Source: Bicyclus anynana (lineage: Eukaryota; Arthropoda; Insecta; Lepidoptera; Nymphalidae). From it: a DNA stretch of 64,000 bases. The stretch's first letter is position 1. The number at the start of each line of letters is the position of its first letter. Of the stretch, positions 38,691 through 51,186 are shown one piece after another. The translations under genes were made by a program, and so were the position numbers. The stretch lies in the NCBI RefSeq assembly GCF_947172395.1, contig NC_069100.1:14474109-14538108 (forward strand), read 5' to 3'. The notes beneath the pieces are model-generated. The model did no database searches and was not told where the DNA came from. It worked only from the letters and a program-made list of their open reading frames with translations.

Positions 38691-39371
38691 ATGTTCTTTA
38701 TAGAAACTAAAACTACTGGACGGATTTTAACGAAACTTGGTACAATTATTCTACATACTCCTGGGCAGGTTATAGTATACTTTTCATTACGCTACGATCA
38801 ATAGGAGCAGAGCAGTGAAGAGAAATGTTGAGAAAACGGGAGAAGTTACTCAATTTTGTAAGCTTCCGTCGCGTGTACAGCCTTAATGGTTAAAGCTACA
38901 TAGAAATCATGTATGACGGAAATGTTCTCCTTAAAATTATCTATAAAAACACAACAGGATATATATGTCTATAATTTATGGTTGGCTCACAATAGCACGT
39001 GTAACTCCCGATAGCTTAGCAGTTCGGAGCTTTCTAATTAAATTTGTCTACTCTTATGTTTATAACACTCATCACTCATCCCTAACTAAAAAAGTTAATA
39101 TTATTACCTATTCAATAAAAAAAGAATCATAAAATTTGGTAAAGAAACACCAAAGTTATATAAGAAATACGCTAAGCCATCGCGCGTGCATATGCTATAT
39201 GGATTATTTTTGTGTAACGGTTGCCGCGCTCGACGCGACTCGCGGGGGGGGGGGGGGGGGGAATAAATAAAGAACTGCAGCCTTAATGAGTAGGGTAGGG
39301 GTAGGGTAGGGTAGGGGTAGTAGAAAGTTTACAGCGACTTTCACGTGGACGGAGTCGCGGGCGTCCGCTAG
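38515..39371 (+). mobile_element. Long non-autonomous Helitron, copy 1
   Basis: Starts TCTATACTTATAATAAATCT after A, ends hairpin plus CTAG before T. Contains a GTCT microsatellite (38637-38690), AGGAGCAGAGCAGTGAAG, a run of G (39244-39261) and a GGGTA array (39293-39322). A reverse-oriented sister lies at 62059-62982. Confidence 0.75.
38637..38690. repeat. GTCT microsatellite
   Basis: About 13 perfect GTCT units inside the Helitron; its sister copy has about five GACA units at the same place. Confidence 0.95.
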
Positions 39372-39462
39372 TTATTAATAAATTTATAATCAATCTATTC
39401 CGGGAATTGTTCCGGTCCGTATCTATGTTTATAGACGTATTAGTAAGACAATATATACATAT

Positions 39463-39760
39463 AAGAGCCGTGATAGCCCATTGGATATGACCTCTGCCTC
39501 CGATTCTGGAGGGTGTGGCTTTGAATCCGATCCGGGGCATGCACCACCATCTTTTCAGTTGTGTGCATTTTAAGAAATTAAATATCACGTGTCTCAAACG
39601 GTGAAGGAAAAACATCGTGAGCAAACCTGCCTTTCAGAGAATTTTCTTAATTCTCTGCGTGTGTGAAGTCCGTCAATCCGCATTGGGTCAGCAATTTTCC
39701 TAACCCCTCTCATTCTGAGAGAAGAGCTCAGCAGTGAGCCGAATATGGGTTGACAATGAA
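39463..39760 (+). mobile_element. SINE family B (plus orientation)
   Basis: AGAGCCGTGATAGCCCATTG head to AGCAGTGAGCCGAATATGGG end; complete. One of few plus-strand copies. Confidence 0.8.
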
Positions 39761-39887
39761 GACGACATACTAGCAAAGAAGTAGTATAAAATCCGCTAGT
39801 GATCCTTAAATACATTAGCACCCTAAGCTAATGGTGGGTGTAATCTCCACGACTCTTCTATAATGAGCGAGATGGATCGTTAAACTT

Positions 39888-40310
39888 TTTTTATTTTTTA
39901 CAAGTTAGCCCTTGACTACGATCTCACCTGATGGTAAGTGATCATGCAATCTAAAATGGAAGCGAGCTAACTTGTTATGAGGATGATGAAAATCCACACC
40001 CCTTTCGGTTTCTACACGTCATCATACCAGAACGCTAAATTACTTGGCGGTACGTCATTGCCGGTAGCAAAGCCACCAGCCAGACCTGGAGATCGTTTCT
40101 TGTTCTTTATACTCGTCGATGTTATATAACAAGTTATAATACAATTTGAACTTTATTTTTATGGGATACCAAAAATAAAATGTCAATAACAACGACGTTG
40201 CCATGGAAACGAGCGATGTCCCATCGCTGTAACTATACAGAATGCAGAGGCTGGATCAATTAAGAAAATCGGCTCAACCGGGGACTAAGGAACTGCGCCA
40301 CAGAGGCTGT
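39888..40310 (-). mobile_element. SINE family A interrupted by 150 bp
   Basis: The SINE runs from 39888 to about 40092 and resumes at about 40240 (GGATCAATTAAGAAAATCGG to GCGCCACAGAGGCTGTC). The inserted part is not identified. Confidence 0.65.
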
Positions 40311-40669
40311 CAAAGTGATGGTAAGTGATGACGCAATCTTAAACGGAAGGCGGTTAACTAGGCTGTCAATGGTTAAAACAAATGAAACAAAAGTTTGTAC
40401 AACATTATGTTATTTACAAATAAATATAAGCTTTTCTATCATTTACGTAATGCTTTTTGATGTAAAAGATTTATCAATAGATTAAGTTGAAAACTTAGAA
40501 ATAGTGTTATCACCAAGACGAGAAATAGAGTCACCAGAAATTGGATTGTATGTATTTGTCTTTAAAATAAAGAATAATAAATGTAAAAAAAAAAAAACAA
40601 CCGACTCCACGCCGCCGCTGTGCCGCGCCGCCCACCTGTAACGCGGCAGTTTTCAAACCGGCTGCAGTC

Positions 40670-40676
40670 ATAAAAG
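40670..40676 (+). promoter_or_regulatory. TATA-like box, probable NPF promoter
   Basis: ATAAAAG about 30 bases before AGCACTCC/TTCAGCG, where transcription would start, in a GC-rich patch unlike the surroundings. Confidence 0.45.
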
Positions 40677-40699
40677 CGCCTCACTCGCGGCGAGCAGAG

Positions 40700-40753
40700 C
40701 ACTCCTTCAGCGACGCACTCTGCAGAACATAGCGGTACACCGAATAGACCCAG
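40700..40753 (+). other. Probable 5' non-coding exon of the NPF gene
   Basis: A GC-rich, repeat-free stretch ending in a perfect donor, CCCAG|GTGAGTGA, about 80 bases after the TATA-like box and without an ATG. The next exon on this strand with an unpaired acceptor is the NPF coding exon at 59209. The link over 18.5 kb is inference; the start is approximate. Confidence 0.4.
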
Positions 40754-40918
40754 GTGAGTGATAATTCAAATTTTAAATCAACCAAAAAAAAAAAACGTAG
40801 AAAGTTTATGAATTCGACGCGTTTTTAACCGACTTCAAAAAAGGAGGAGGTTCTCAATTCCGCGTGTGTGTATTTTTTTTATGTTTGTCACCTCATACCT
40901 TCGTAATTTATTAAACAA

Positions 40919-41283
40919 CTAGCGGACGCCCGCGACTGCGTCCGCGTGGAATTCAGTTTTTCACAAATCCCGCGGGAACTGTGATTTTTTTCGCGATAAA
41001 AAGTAGTTTATGTGTTTATCCAGGCTATAATCTATTTTTCAAATTTGAGCTAATTCGGTTTAGTAGTCGCGACGTGAAAGAGTAACAAACATTCATACCA
41101 TCAAAATCATCAGTTTTTTGCCAATCTCGAGAATATATGGATTATTTCGGGGCTAAGAGTAACCTATGTGTTAATCCAGAGTGAAATCTATTACCATTTT
41201 AAATTTCAGCCAAATCGGGTTAGTAGTTGCGGCGTTAAAAAGTAACAAACATACAAACTTTCGCATTAATAATATTAGTAGGA
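40919..41283 (-). mobile_element. Helitron, 365 bp
   Basis: Minus-strand start TCCTACTAATATTATTAATG, end CGTCCGC-type hairpin and CTAG; A and T at the borders. Internal text (AAATTTCAGCCAAATCGG) without a TACCC array. Confidence 0.7.
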
Positions 41284-42752
41284 TTTTGAAAATTCTTTTT
41301 TGTTTGAAAGAGATAGAGAGAAGACACTTCCAGATTGGTCCCATTTAATTTTCATGAAAATCGGCTTAGTAGTTTTGTGTTAAAATCAGAATAACTGAAA
41401 TACTTTATAGTCGGTGCGATTTTTATGTTAACATAAAAATCAAAACACGCATAACTTTTTACTGAATGGCACCGCTTTCACAGTGATCAGTAGATAGAAA
41501 ATTATATAATGTTATTTTTCGATTTTTATTATCGTTATCGTCGGTTATATATTTTTAAATATTTTATTGAATAAAATTACGATATCTATTAATTTATTGA
41601 ATTAAAATATGTTACATTTGAAAAATAAGTCTTACAAAAAGCTCGAAGTAGTTTATTTTTAGTCATACAATATGTTTTTGTTATATTATCTCCAAGGAAT
41701 AAGGCAGCATTTCTATAAAAGCTTCCAAGCTTATTGACTTTTTCCAACATTTCCAATTTACTGTAGTCTATGTAAAACAAAAATCAGATCTTTGAAATAT
41801 TAATTACAGCAGCTACAGACTTTAAACCTGATAAGTAGACGGAAATTTTTGAAAAATCCGGAAAAAAATATAACTTGGTCATCATAGAGATTCTTTCATT
41901 ACTATTCAGTTCATTTTAGATAATTAGGTGGTGTTTCTACCATTTGCGTTTTATCCATTAATTACGGGAAACCCTGTATAATTATAGTACATCATGATAA
42001 AAAAAATGATATACGTGCGGTAAGTTGAAAATTACAGCCGAGGCGATATTGCAGCTCGAGCCAGAGGCGAGAGCTATAGTAAGGAAGCAGGGGCTGTAAT
42101 TTCGTTTTATAACACATCTGCGAGGAAACACTTTGAACACACTTTCTGAAAATTAATTTGCATCTTTGCCATTTTGATACGCTTGTCATTTGACAGATTT
42201 TTTTTAGACAAATGCACCAAAAACAGCCAGTGTATCACTAATAAAGTAAATTAATATTTTTGTGTTTCAGATACAGATAAATGGCTAACATTTATTGTCA
42301 AAATTATTAAAATGAAAGAATTAAATGTTTTTTTTTTATATTTTAACTCACAAAGTTAATTTTATTGACATAAAAACTCTTTGCCAAGATTTAAAAAAGT
42401 ACCATTCGTTAGATAGATTGGTGAAGCGATACTTTACGAGCAAATGTGTTATAAATAATTATACATAACATAAATAGATAGTCCTCGACTTGGTGAGCGA
42501 TTCTTTACATCATTTTCCCCTTTTTACCGGCACTAACACCTTGTGGGTGGCTAAGCTGCGCTACCAGGCTTTTATATATTTTTCAATTTATGCATTATTA
42601 AAACAACAAATAGGTAATTCATTTTCTTTACTATTTCTTTGCTATTATATTCACTAGTGAACAAGTGCATTTTAGGTAAAAACTTTTTATCCTTTTCCTA
42701 TAAAAACGGTTGAGGTGTCATTTTATTCAAAAATCGCAAAAGTTATAAACAA
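41284..42752. other. Inferred NPF intron 1, unassigned stretch
   Basis: AT-rich, with a repeat end near 41975 (ACCCTGTATAATTATAGTAC). No exon with protein-like coding found. Confidence 0.4.
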
Positions 42753-42956
42753 CTAGTAGATGCCGCGCGGATTCACCCGCGTGGTTCCCGTTCCCGTAGG
42801 AATACGACGATAATATATAACCTATAGCCTTCCTCGACAAATGGGCTATCTAACACTGAAAGATTTTTTCAAATCGGACCAGTAGTTCCTGAGATTAGCG
42901 CGTTCAATCAAACAAACGGACAAACAAACTCTTCAGCTTTATAATATTAGTATAGC
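42753..42956 (-). mobile_element. Helitron, CCGCGCGG subfamily
   Basis: CTAG then CCGCGCGGATTCACCCGCGT, CCCGTTCCCGTAGGAATACG, CAAATCGGACCAGTAGTTCC, and a right end TTTATAATATTAGTATAGC. Same layout as 52388-52524 and, inverted, 54323-54526. Confidence 0.65.
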
Positions 42957-43178
42957 TTAACTAAAAATATAAAGAGGTTTGGATTTTTACTTTTATCTCA
43001 AAAACTGTTCAACATATTTCAATTTCAGATTTTTAACCGACTTCAAAAAGGAGGAGGTTCTCAATTCGGTCGGTATTTTTTTTTTTTTTGATAAAACTAT
43101 TATCGAAAAAGTTTTGACTAAAGAAGCACTTCTTGACCAGAGTCCGCGAAAACCGACGAATCCATCAAGCCTCGATTT

Positions 43179-43484
43179 GACGGCCTCCGTGGCGCAGTGG
43201 TATGCGCGGTGGATTTACATGACGGAGGTCCTGGGTTCGATCCCCGGCTGGACCGATTGAGGTTTTCTTAATTGGTCCAGGTCTGGCTGGTGGGAGGCTT
43301 TAACCGCGGCTAGTTATCATCCTACCGACAAAGACGTACCGCCAAGCAATTTAGCGTTCCGGTAATGTCGTGTAGAAACCGAAAGGATTGTGGATTTTCT
43401 TCCTCCTCCTAAAAAGTTAGCTCGATTCCATCTTATATTAGGTAAGATTGTAGTCAAGGGTTTACTTGTAAAGAATAAAAAAAA
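43179..43484 (+). mobile_element. SINE family A, full length
   Basis: Head GACGGCCTCCGTGGCGCAGT, box B GGTTCGATCCCC, shortened body, tail AAAGAATAAAAAAAA. Confidence 0.85.
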
Positions 43485-43729
43485 GCGAATCCTCCATAAT
43501 CCTCTAAGGTTGTTATTAACGGGCCATAGTAAAGTCATCATCTCCTGAGGATGCTCCGGTTTCAGCTGACGCCCCGCGAAAAATGATTTTAAACGTCATC
43601 CCATCTTAACTTTTATTTGAAATTTTAAAGTATTTAACAACTAATTAAAACTTCTATTTAACCAAAATAATCCTATAGGGGTGATAAAATCTAAACTTGA
43701 TATAAGAAATATTTTTGATGTTTTACCCA

Positions 43730-43850
43730 CAGATTAAAGAATAACAGGCAGATAGAGCATGCAGGGATGCAGCCAATCCAAACACAAATTCGAAATACAC
43801 GAAGTGGCGTCTTATGTTTTTAAATATTTTAAAAACTGTTCACAAAAACT
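43730..43850 (-). repeat. Dispersed repeat D fragment
   Basis: Plus reading CCCACAGATTAAAGAATAAC and GGCGTCTTATGTTTTTAAAT are complements of blocks found at 50888-51186 and 58060-58385. Confidence 0.55.
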
Positions 43851-44205
43851 AAAATAGTATGATGGAATATTTATTTTTATAGGTAATTAATACCTAATTA
43901 TTGATTATTAGTATATTGTGTTATCAATTTACGTAATTATTGTTAGTATTAAATCTTGAAATACAAATTATGAAAAATGTTTGTATACGCGGATATCAAG
44001 ACGCGTGATTGTTTTTTTATGGGTTTCACCGAACTCACCGCACTGCTTGTATAGACTCATTCTGTATCATTCTTTATTCTGTGATTGTACCGAAAAGTCG
44101 AAAAGGCTATAATTAGAAGTGGGTACGACAATAGTCCAGGGGGTGGGGATTAAATCCATGCTCTCGGTGTTGGTCCGACTTTTATACCGTGAGAGAATTT
44201 CATTC

Positions 44206-44476
44206 CTGGGTTCGATACCCAGCTGGGCCGGATGAGTTCTTAATTGGTCCAGGTCTGGCTGGTGGGAGGCTTCGGCCGTGGTTAGTTACCACCCTACCGA
44301 CTATGACGTACCGCCAAGCGATTTAGCATTCCGGTACGATGTCGTGTAGAAACCGAAAGGAGTGTGGATTTCATCCTACTTTTAACAAGTTAGCCTGCTT
44401 CCATCTTAGATTGCATCATCACTTCTCATCAGATGAGACTGTAGTCAAGGGCTAACTTGTAGATAATTAAAAAAAG
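44206..44476 (+). mobile_element. SINE family A, head eroded
   Basis: Starts at box B CTGGGTTCGATACCCAGCTG, complete tail GGGCTAACTTGTAGATAATT. Confidence 0.8.
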
Positions 44477-44504
44477 CTCAAAGTAATAAAATCAAATAAA
44501 ATCG

Positions 44505-44665
44505 AATCAAATCAAAATTCATTTACTTCAATTAAGCTTAGTTTGCAAGCATTTTCGAACGTCCAGTATTTAATAATATTTGATAATGGTGATAATAATT
44601 TGTAGAAAACTTAAAATTAAAGGGGGTTCCAAACGCGCCTTGGTCCGAGAGGAGCCCACAATAAA
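44505..44665 (-). mobile_element. CR1-like LINE 3' end fragment
   Basis: AAATTCATTTACTTCAATTA to CGCGCCTTGGTCCGAGAGGA; only 3'UTR sequence. Confidence 0.6.
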
Positions 44666-44764
44666 CTCAGCTAATAATTACTATTACTTAGCCTAAAAAT
44701 CACTATACCAAAATTCATTAATGACGGTTGAGAAGTTTATTCTTCATTTCATTGTTGATTTGTA

Positions 44765-44908
44765 GCGAAACTAATGGACCGATTAAAAAAACTCTCTCAC
44801 AAATGGAAAGCTACATTATCAGTGAGTAACGTAAGCTACATTTTATCCTCGTATTCTTACGGAAATGGGAACTACGCGTGTGAAACCGGAGGAAGTTCGC
44901 TAGCATAT
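44765..44908 (+). mobile_element. Helitron fragment
   Basis: AAACTAATGGACCGATTAAA to GTGAAACCGGAGGAAGTTCG and GCTAG. Confidence 0.5.
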
Positions 44909-45016
44909 TACTTTTTAGTATGAGACATAGGTATATGGAAGATGTATACAGGGTGCTCGGCAGTATTTGCCATAACTTCAAGGTGTTGACGAGTCCACTT
45001 ATTGGAGCCGAACAGC

Positions 45017-45345
45017 TTTTTTTTTTTTTTTTTTACAAGTTAGCCCTTGACTACAATCTCACCTGATGGTAAGTGATGATGCAGTCTAAGATGGAAGCGG
45101 GCTTACTTGTTTGGCGGAGGATGAAAATCCACACCCCTTTCGGTTTCTACACGGCATCGTACCGGAACACTAAATCGCTTGGCGGTACGTCTTTGCCGGT
45201 AGGGTGGTAACTAGCCATGGCCGAAGCCTCCCACCAGCCAGACCTAGACCAATTAAGAAAACCTCATTCGGCCCAGCCGGGGATCGAACCCAGGACCTCC
45301 GTTTTGTAAATCCACCGCGCAAACCACTGCGCCACGGAGGCCGTC
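45017..45345 (-). mobile_element. SINE family A, full length
   Basis: Poly(T) start, complete body, head complement GCCACGGAGGCCGTC. Confidence 0.85.
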
Positions 45346-45544
45346 AAGTAATATATGTTTAACTAAAAAACTAATATAACTTGCTTAACTAATATATGTT
45401 TAACTAAAAAATAAAAACTTTTTATGTCTACATACAAAGTAATTCAAATAACATAATCCATGTAACACACGCCTTTATCTATCCTTGCATTTTAAAATAC
45501 GTAAAATTTGGCTATGTCATAATTATAAGGATGACTTATAAGTT

Positions 45545-45985
45545 TGGTCAAAAGTCAAAATTCATTTATTTCAATTAGGCTTACTTTACAAGCTCTTTTG
45601 AAAGGTCAAGATTATGTCATAATTTAATTTAATTTAATGGTGGTAATAATAGTCGAAAACTTAAAACTAAAGTTACGAGGGTTCCAAACGCGCCTTGGTC
45701 CGAGAAGAGCCCACAATAAACTCAGCCAAGGTTTTTTTTTGTTTACCACCATTTTACAAACTTATTTAAAACTAAGCACACAGTCGTATATTACAGTTTA
45801 ACGCCAAGCTTTTTTATCATTAATATAATCATTAACACTATAATAAGCCTTACCCAAAAGCTTGCGTTTAATAAACACTTTGAACTTTTTGAGAGACATT
45901 CCAGTAGCTTCATGTGGTAGTTTATTATAAAAAAGTATAAGGACCACATTTTAAGATCTATTTACAAAAGAAATAATATTATTTA
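45545..45985 (-). mobile_element. 5'-truncated CR1-like LINE with coding remnant
   Basis: The minus strand reads LFYNKLPHEATGMSLKKF then LLGKAYYSVNDYINDKKAW, the counterpart of the C-terminus at 4700-4840, followed by the 3'UTR shared with 27053 and 44505. A related but different family from the 1999 LINE. Confidence 0.75.
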
Positions 45986-46119
45986 CCCCGAAAATATTAA
46001 TTTTAGAACACATGTTCCTTAAACATTTTTAATTAATTTTCGGTATTGAATATAACCTTGGGGCTTCTTAACTCTGGAGTTATGGGATATACTCCCTACA
46101 ACCCTGTATATATTTATAA

Positions 46120-46442
46120 CTAGCGGACGCCCGCGATTTCGGCCGCGTGAAACTCGATGTAAACTTTCAACTACCCCTATCCTACCCCTAACCTACCCCT
46201 ACCTACCCATACACTACACCTACGTTTCTGGTTGATTAGTTACACCTTGCGTCCGAAAAACCCAAATATCTTACGGAACCCTATTTTTTTCCAAAATAAA
46301 ATTAAGCCTATGTTACTTGCGGATAATGTAGCTTTCGAATGGTGAAAGAATTTTTAAAATCGGTCCAGTAGTTTTTGAGCCTATTCATTACAAACAAACA
46401 AAAATACAAACAAAGTCTTCCTCTTTATAATATTAGTATAGA
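46120..46442 (-). mobile_element. Helitron with short TACCC array
   Basis: CTAG then the GCGGACG-type hairpin at the left, TACCC units at 46171-46218, right end TTTATAATATTAGTATAGA; minus start TCTATACTAATATTATAAAG. Confidence 0.72.
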
Positions 46443-46726
46443 TATATATGACGTACAGACACTCGTTTCGTACTGTTTTATCACACCCGCGTGGCCGCGA
46501 ACTAATTAGCGGGACTTCTTTGAGATCAGGTGAGTTTGAAACTTGCCGTTTTAACTTCTGAAAGTGTTTTCCGAATGGGCGGTTTATCAAGGCGGTTTAA
46601 ATTTTCACGGAGCTTTTTTCATGTTTTAAAAGCTTTATGGAACGTGTGCTTTTTTTGTGAAGATTTTTTGATCGTTTGATCGTAAATATTTTTTTAGGTA
46701 ATTGTATATATTATATTATTATATTG

Positions 46727-47017
46727 ACCAGCAGGCTCCTCCTCATATCATGATAACCCGTTTCCATCTTAAACTGCATTATCACTTACCATCAGATGAG
46801 ATTGTAGTCAAGGGCTAAGTTGTAAAGAATAAAAAATAGGCTAACTCACTATTTTTGACTAGTTAACGTAGTTAAAGTTAGTTTTTAGTTACTAGTCCTT
46901 TTACGAAATTGAGATAATCTGGTGGATATCTCATAGTTGAACATAGATTTTGTTAACTTATTGGATGTTTGTTTTATTAGGTTGAAAATAAAGACCAAAA
47001 TAGTGTATAGGTCAGCT
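46727..47017. mobile_element. MITE, AGCAGG family, with SINE-A piece inserted
   Basis: Ends CCAGCAGG and AATAGTGTATAGGTCAGCTG. A family-A SINE tail (about 46750-46839) is inserted near the left end; AGGCT occurs on both sides of it. Confidence 0.6.
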
Positions 47018-47471
47018 GATAAAAATCCCTCTAAGTATGGGTTGAAAAGTAAATGAACTACCTAACATTTTCTTCAATTAGCAAATCTTATTTGCAACGA
47101 AGCAGACGAATGCAAACAATTACGAATTTGTCCGCGAAAAATCGGTTTTCCATTTTCTTAATTTCCAATTAATTATACGTTACCATTTTTTTTATACCCA
47201 GGCACTTGTTGAATAATATTTTTATGAACTTATTGAAATAAATATTTAATTACAACATTCTAATTAGGATAAAAAATATCGTCTTCTGGATGTCACGAAA
47301 ATGTCAAGACCACTTGTGCTTTGATGAAGAGAATTCGAGAATACAAGCACTTATTAATGTTAAGGGGTAGTTAAGACTTTAAATCTATTTTTTTAATATG
47401 TTTCCATTTTTTTTCAAGTTGTTTGGTCAGGCAAAGATTGGTAATATTAATCCTATGTTTCATAATCATTC

Positions 47472-47767
47472 ATCATTCATTCATTGATATTCCATATTCA
47501 GCTCACTGTTGAGCTCGAGTCTCCACTCAGAATGAGAGTGGTTAGGCCTTAGTCCATCACGCTGGCCAAATGCGAATCGGCATATTTCACATACATACAG
47601 AATTGAGAAAATTCTCACATAGGTTTTCCGTCACCGTTTGAAACATGTGATATTTAATATCTTAAAATGCACATAACTGAAAAGTTGGAGGTGCATGCCC
47701 CGGACCGGATTCGAACCCACACCCTCCGGAATCGGAGAGATCATATCCACTGGGCTATCACGGCTCT
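47472..47767 (-). mobile_element. SINE family B
   Basis: Near-complete minus copy with head complement GGATTCGAACCCACACCCTC at the right. Confidence 0.8.
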
Positions 47768-47888
47768 ACCGTGAGGAAACCTGCATACCTACCAGAAAAT
47801 TTTCTTAATTCTCTGCGTGTGTGAAGTCTGCCAATCCGCATTGGGCCAACGCGGTGGACTATTGGCCTAACCCCTCTGAGAGTCCACC
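47768..47888 (+). mobile_element. SINE family B partial copy, inverted next to the last
   Basis: CCGTGAGGAAACCTGCATAC to GGCCTAACCCCTCTGAGAG in plus orientation, forming an inverted pair with 47472-47767. Confidence 0.75.
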
Positions 47889-47899
47889 ACCGCGTTGGT

Positions 47900-47952
47900 G
47901 GATCATCATCATCATCATCATAATCAACTGATTATGATGATGATGATGATTA
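47900..47952. repeat. Palindromic ATC/GAT microsatellite
   Basis: TCATCATCATCATCATAATC and its complement pair around an AAC-like centre; stem about 21-23 bases. Confidence 0.85.
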
Positions 47953-48616
47953 TGGAAAATCATGTTCCCAAATTTTCAAAACTAAAATTCGGTAAAAAGC
48001 ATATTGCTGTTATTACATGTTAATAAAAATGAAGTAGCCTTAAGTAGGTATAGGTAAGGTAGCATACGGCATCTTTTGATGTTTAAAGAAAACCCATTAA
48101 TGTTGAGAACTTTCCAAGTAGGTAAAAGAGCAGAGACATTTGACACTACTCTATCTGCCTCATGTGATGAAGAATGTCGATTTGTTTCGTAAATTTATTG
48201 ACTTCACATAATTAGGTAACTTCATAATTGTTTTCCTTTCGTAAATACTTATAAATAACCTAATAAGTACCAAATAACTTTTATCCTAACTTTAAGAGTG
48301 ATATTTTCATAATTCTACCGAGATATTATTATCTTTATATATTTTAATCCTCCTACCCTCCCCTCCTTCTAAATAGCGAAATCCGTTTATAACCGGACTT
48401 CTAAAAACTATAACTTCTATATTTTTTTTCTTTGTTCTTTCCCACGGGGAAAAGGCAAAGGTATTACTTTAAATATGACAACCTTCCTGCCAAACGGCGG
48501 ATCCAAATAGGCTGATGACATCCAAACATTTTTATCAAAAAACACAAGAAAATTTTAAAGACATGTGCTTTGTTAGCGCTTGTCGAATTTTACTTTACCA
48601 TTACAACCAATGATAA

Positions 48617-48893
48617 TTTTATACTATAGATAGGTTACTTCCCTACAAAATCACCGCAAAAAGTGATCCGACTTTAGCGACTCCACTAAGCGCACACATG
48701 TACAATCTTGTGTTTATATCCATTATATATTTATCTATACATAGTTTTTACACTCGACATTGTAGACAATATTTAGGTATTATTTGTTTAAATAACGTTC
48801 GTTGTTTAATTAGCGTGTAAATGAAATTAGTTAAATTTTCCACATTTGTTCGCCTCAGTTTTGATTCGCTAGTGTCCCATCTATAGTATAAAA
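48617..48893. mobile_element. MITE, TTTTATACTATAG family, uninterrupted copy
   Basis: TIRs TTTTATACTATAGATAGG and CCATCTATAGTATAAAA; body CACCGCAAAAAGTGATCCGA shared with 52206-52643. Confidence 0.7.
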
Positions 48894-49069
48894 GTTTAAA
48901 AACTATAACCCGACTACGTAAAAGGGCTCTAAAAAGAACGAAACAAGAAAATATTTCAGATTGAAATAGAGAAATGCATAGGAACAAAAATGGTCACGGT
49001 AGAGCCGTGGTCACTAACAACACATAGTGATTATCTCGGTTTAATTTTTTTCGAGGTTAGAATCGTCGT

Positions 49070-49370
49070 TATCGACCCATATACGGCTCACTGCTGAGCC
49101 CGAGTCTCCTCTCAGAATGAGAGGAGTTAGGCCAATAGTCCACCACGCTGGCCCAATGCGGATTGGCAGATTTCACACACCCAGAGCCGCGATAGCCCAG
49201 TGGATATGACCTCTGCCTCCGATTCCGGAGGGTGTGGATTCGAATCCGGGTCGGGGCATGCACCTCCAACTTTTCAGTTGTGTGCATTTTAAGAAATTAA
49301 ATATCACGAGTCTCAAACGGTGAAGGAAAACATCGTGAGGAAACCTGCATACCAGAGAGGTTAGAATATG
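49070..49370. mobile_element. Inverted pair of SINE family B parts
   Basis: 49075-49185 reads minus (ATACGGCTCACTGCTGAGCC start) and 49186-49365 reads plus with a tRNA head (GAGCCGCGATAGCCCAGTGG). Confidence 0.75.
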
Positions 49371-50887
49371 AGGTTTAAATTCTGTCATATAATTTTTTTT
49401 ATAAAATTTATATAGCCTATGTCTCAATTTGAATTATTATGAATCTTTTGACACCTCATTTATTAAAATAGGTTCTGTAGTTTAGGCACTACGGTGGAAC
49501 ACATACATACATATATAGACTGCCAAAATCATTACCCTTCCTTTTGGCTTCGCCGTAGTCGGGTAAAAATATCATTGATTACACCAACCAAAGCCGTCTT
49601 CCCAAAATAGATGATCTTTATTGGCCAACTTAAGTAAAGAGTTTTGTATTAGTATTTAATTTTAATCTGTTTATGTAACCCTAATGGTCTACAAGTAATT
49701 TAATGGTGAAATAATGATCAAAGCAAAGGATGTTGTACGTAAAACGTTTTAAAATTAACCCATTGTACTTCGTAAAAGCTATGAAGATTTATTATTTGAA
49801 AGAGTTCGCTTACAAACGGTGGTTATAAAGATATTTACTTAGGTAAAGTCTTTTTCAGTTTATTAGTAGGGGCGGCATGCTAAATTTGCAGTTACTCGAG
49901 CGTCATGGGGACCGATTACATTTGGTAGATTAAATTATAGGAAGAACAAATAGTTACTTTTTTCGCTTTTAGCGATGGGGAATAAAACTACAGTATATAT
50001 ATAGTTCCTGAGATTAGCGCGTTCAACCAAACAAACAAACTCTTCAGCTTTATGTTATTTTATAGATTTCGAAAAGTGTGAAAAACTAACAATTAGGTGT
50101 TAGCGTAACAAACATTTGCATTTACATATTAGTATCAAGGATTGAGCATTTAATACCTACTATTAAAGTCACTACAAATAAACAAACTATAACGTTTATA
50201 AATGTTTTAAAACTTCTGGTAAACTAAGCCTTGAAGTAAAAGTACGCCTTTCACTTCGAATTATGCGTAGGTAGAAAAATTCGCGCTAGAAGTTTGTACA
50301 AATTTTCAACAATCAATAAAATTGGAATTAACGACATTTCGTATAAATTGTAAGCCAAGCTTCCGAGTTGAGTACATTTTAATTTCAATTAGCTAATAAA
50401 TCCATAATAAATATTTCAAATACAAAATCAAGCCAATTTGTAAGCCTCAATCAACGGAAATTCAAAATGTCTGCTCTAATTCGTAGTTTGAATTTTAAAG
50501 GCCAGTGTTGCAAGTCAAAGGGATTCAAACCGCGTCGGATATTGTTTTTACGCCTGGCAACATTCTAATAAGATACGTGAGAAACAAGATGGCGTCTGCG
50601 GCGAACAGCTGAATGTCTTTTGCACGTACAAAGTTTCATAATTCCCTTTTGCAACGCTTTAGTTATGTAAATTGGGTATTTGCGATACATTAAACGTATG
50701 CGGAGGTTTAAAAATGAATATTGTCATCGAGTTAAAGTTAAAGCTCAGAGTCCGTGGGCCCTGGAACAAACGTTTATTCATGGCCTCATTCTGCTTAAAC
50801 CAGTCAACTGTTCATGGCGAATCCACAGAGTAACCAGAATCTTTTCAAACTGCGTGCTAAAGCCGGTGCAACCCACAAAAAAACAAA
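49371..50887. other. Inferred NPF intron 1, mostly unassigned
   Basis: AT-rich; a Helitron scrap (GTTCCTGAGATTAGCGCGTT, 50006-50060). No exon with convincing splice sites and coding. Confidence 0.4.
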
Positions 50888-51186
50888 AGTCACGCGTCTC
50901 CTTGATTTCTGCATATAGAAACTTTTTTCATAATTTGTATTTCAAAATTATACTAGCAACAATTACGTAAATTATAATAATAAAAAAATACTCCATCTTA
51001 TTTCTCTAGTTTTTGAGAACAGTTTTTAAAATATTTAAAAACATAAGACGCCATTTTTCTTGATTATTATTAAAAATTACTGATGCGACGGTTCGTATCG
51101 TACTGACAAGAAAACGTATTCGTTTTTGAATTTCGTATCCGTGACGGGTGCGACACCGTCATGTTCCGTACGCTACATCTGTATAT
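50888..51186 (+). repeat. Dispersed repeat D
   Basis: Blocks CACGCGTCTCCTTGATTTCT, AACAATTACGTAAATTATAA, CATAAGACGCCATTTTTCTT, ATTACTGATGCGACGGTTCG and ATTATTGATTAATCTGTGGG occur in the same order at 58060-58385. Confidence 0.7.

Noticed and set aside
50680..50970. 96-codon plus-strand frame
   Set aside because: It runs into dispersed repeat D and has no protein-like features.
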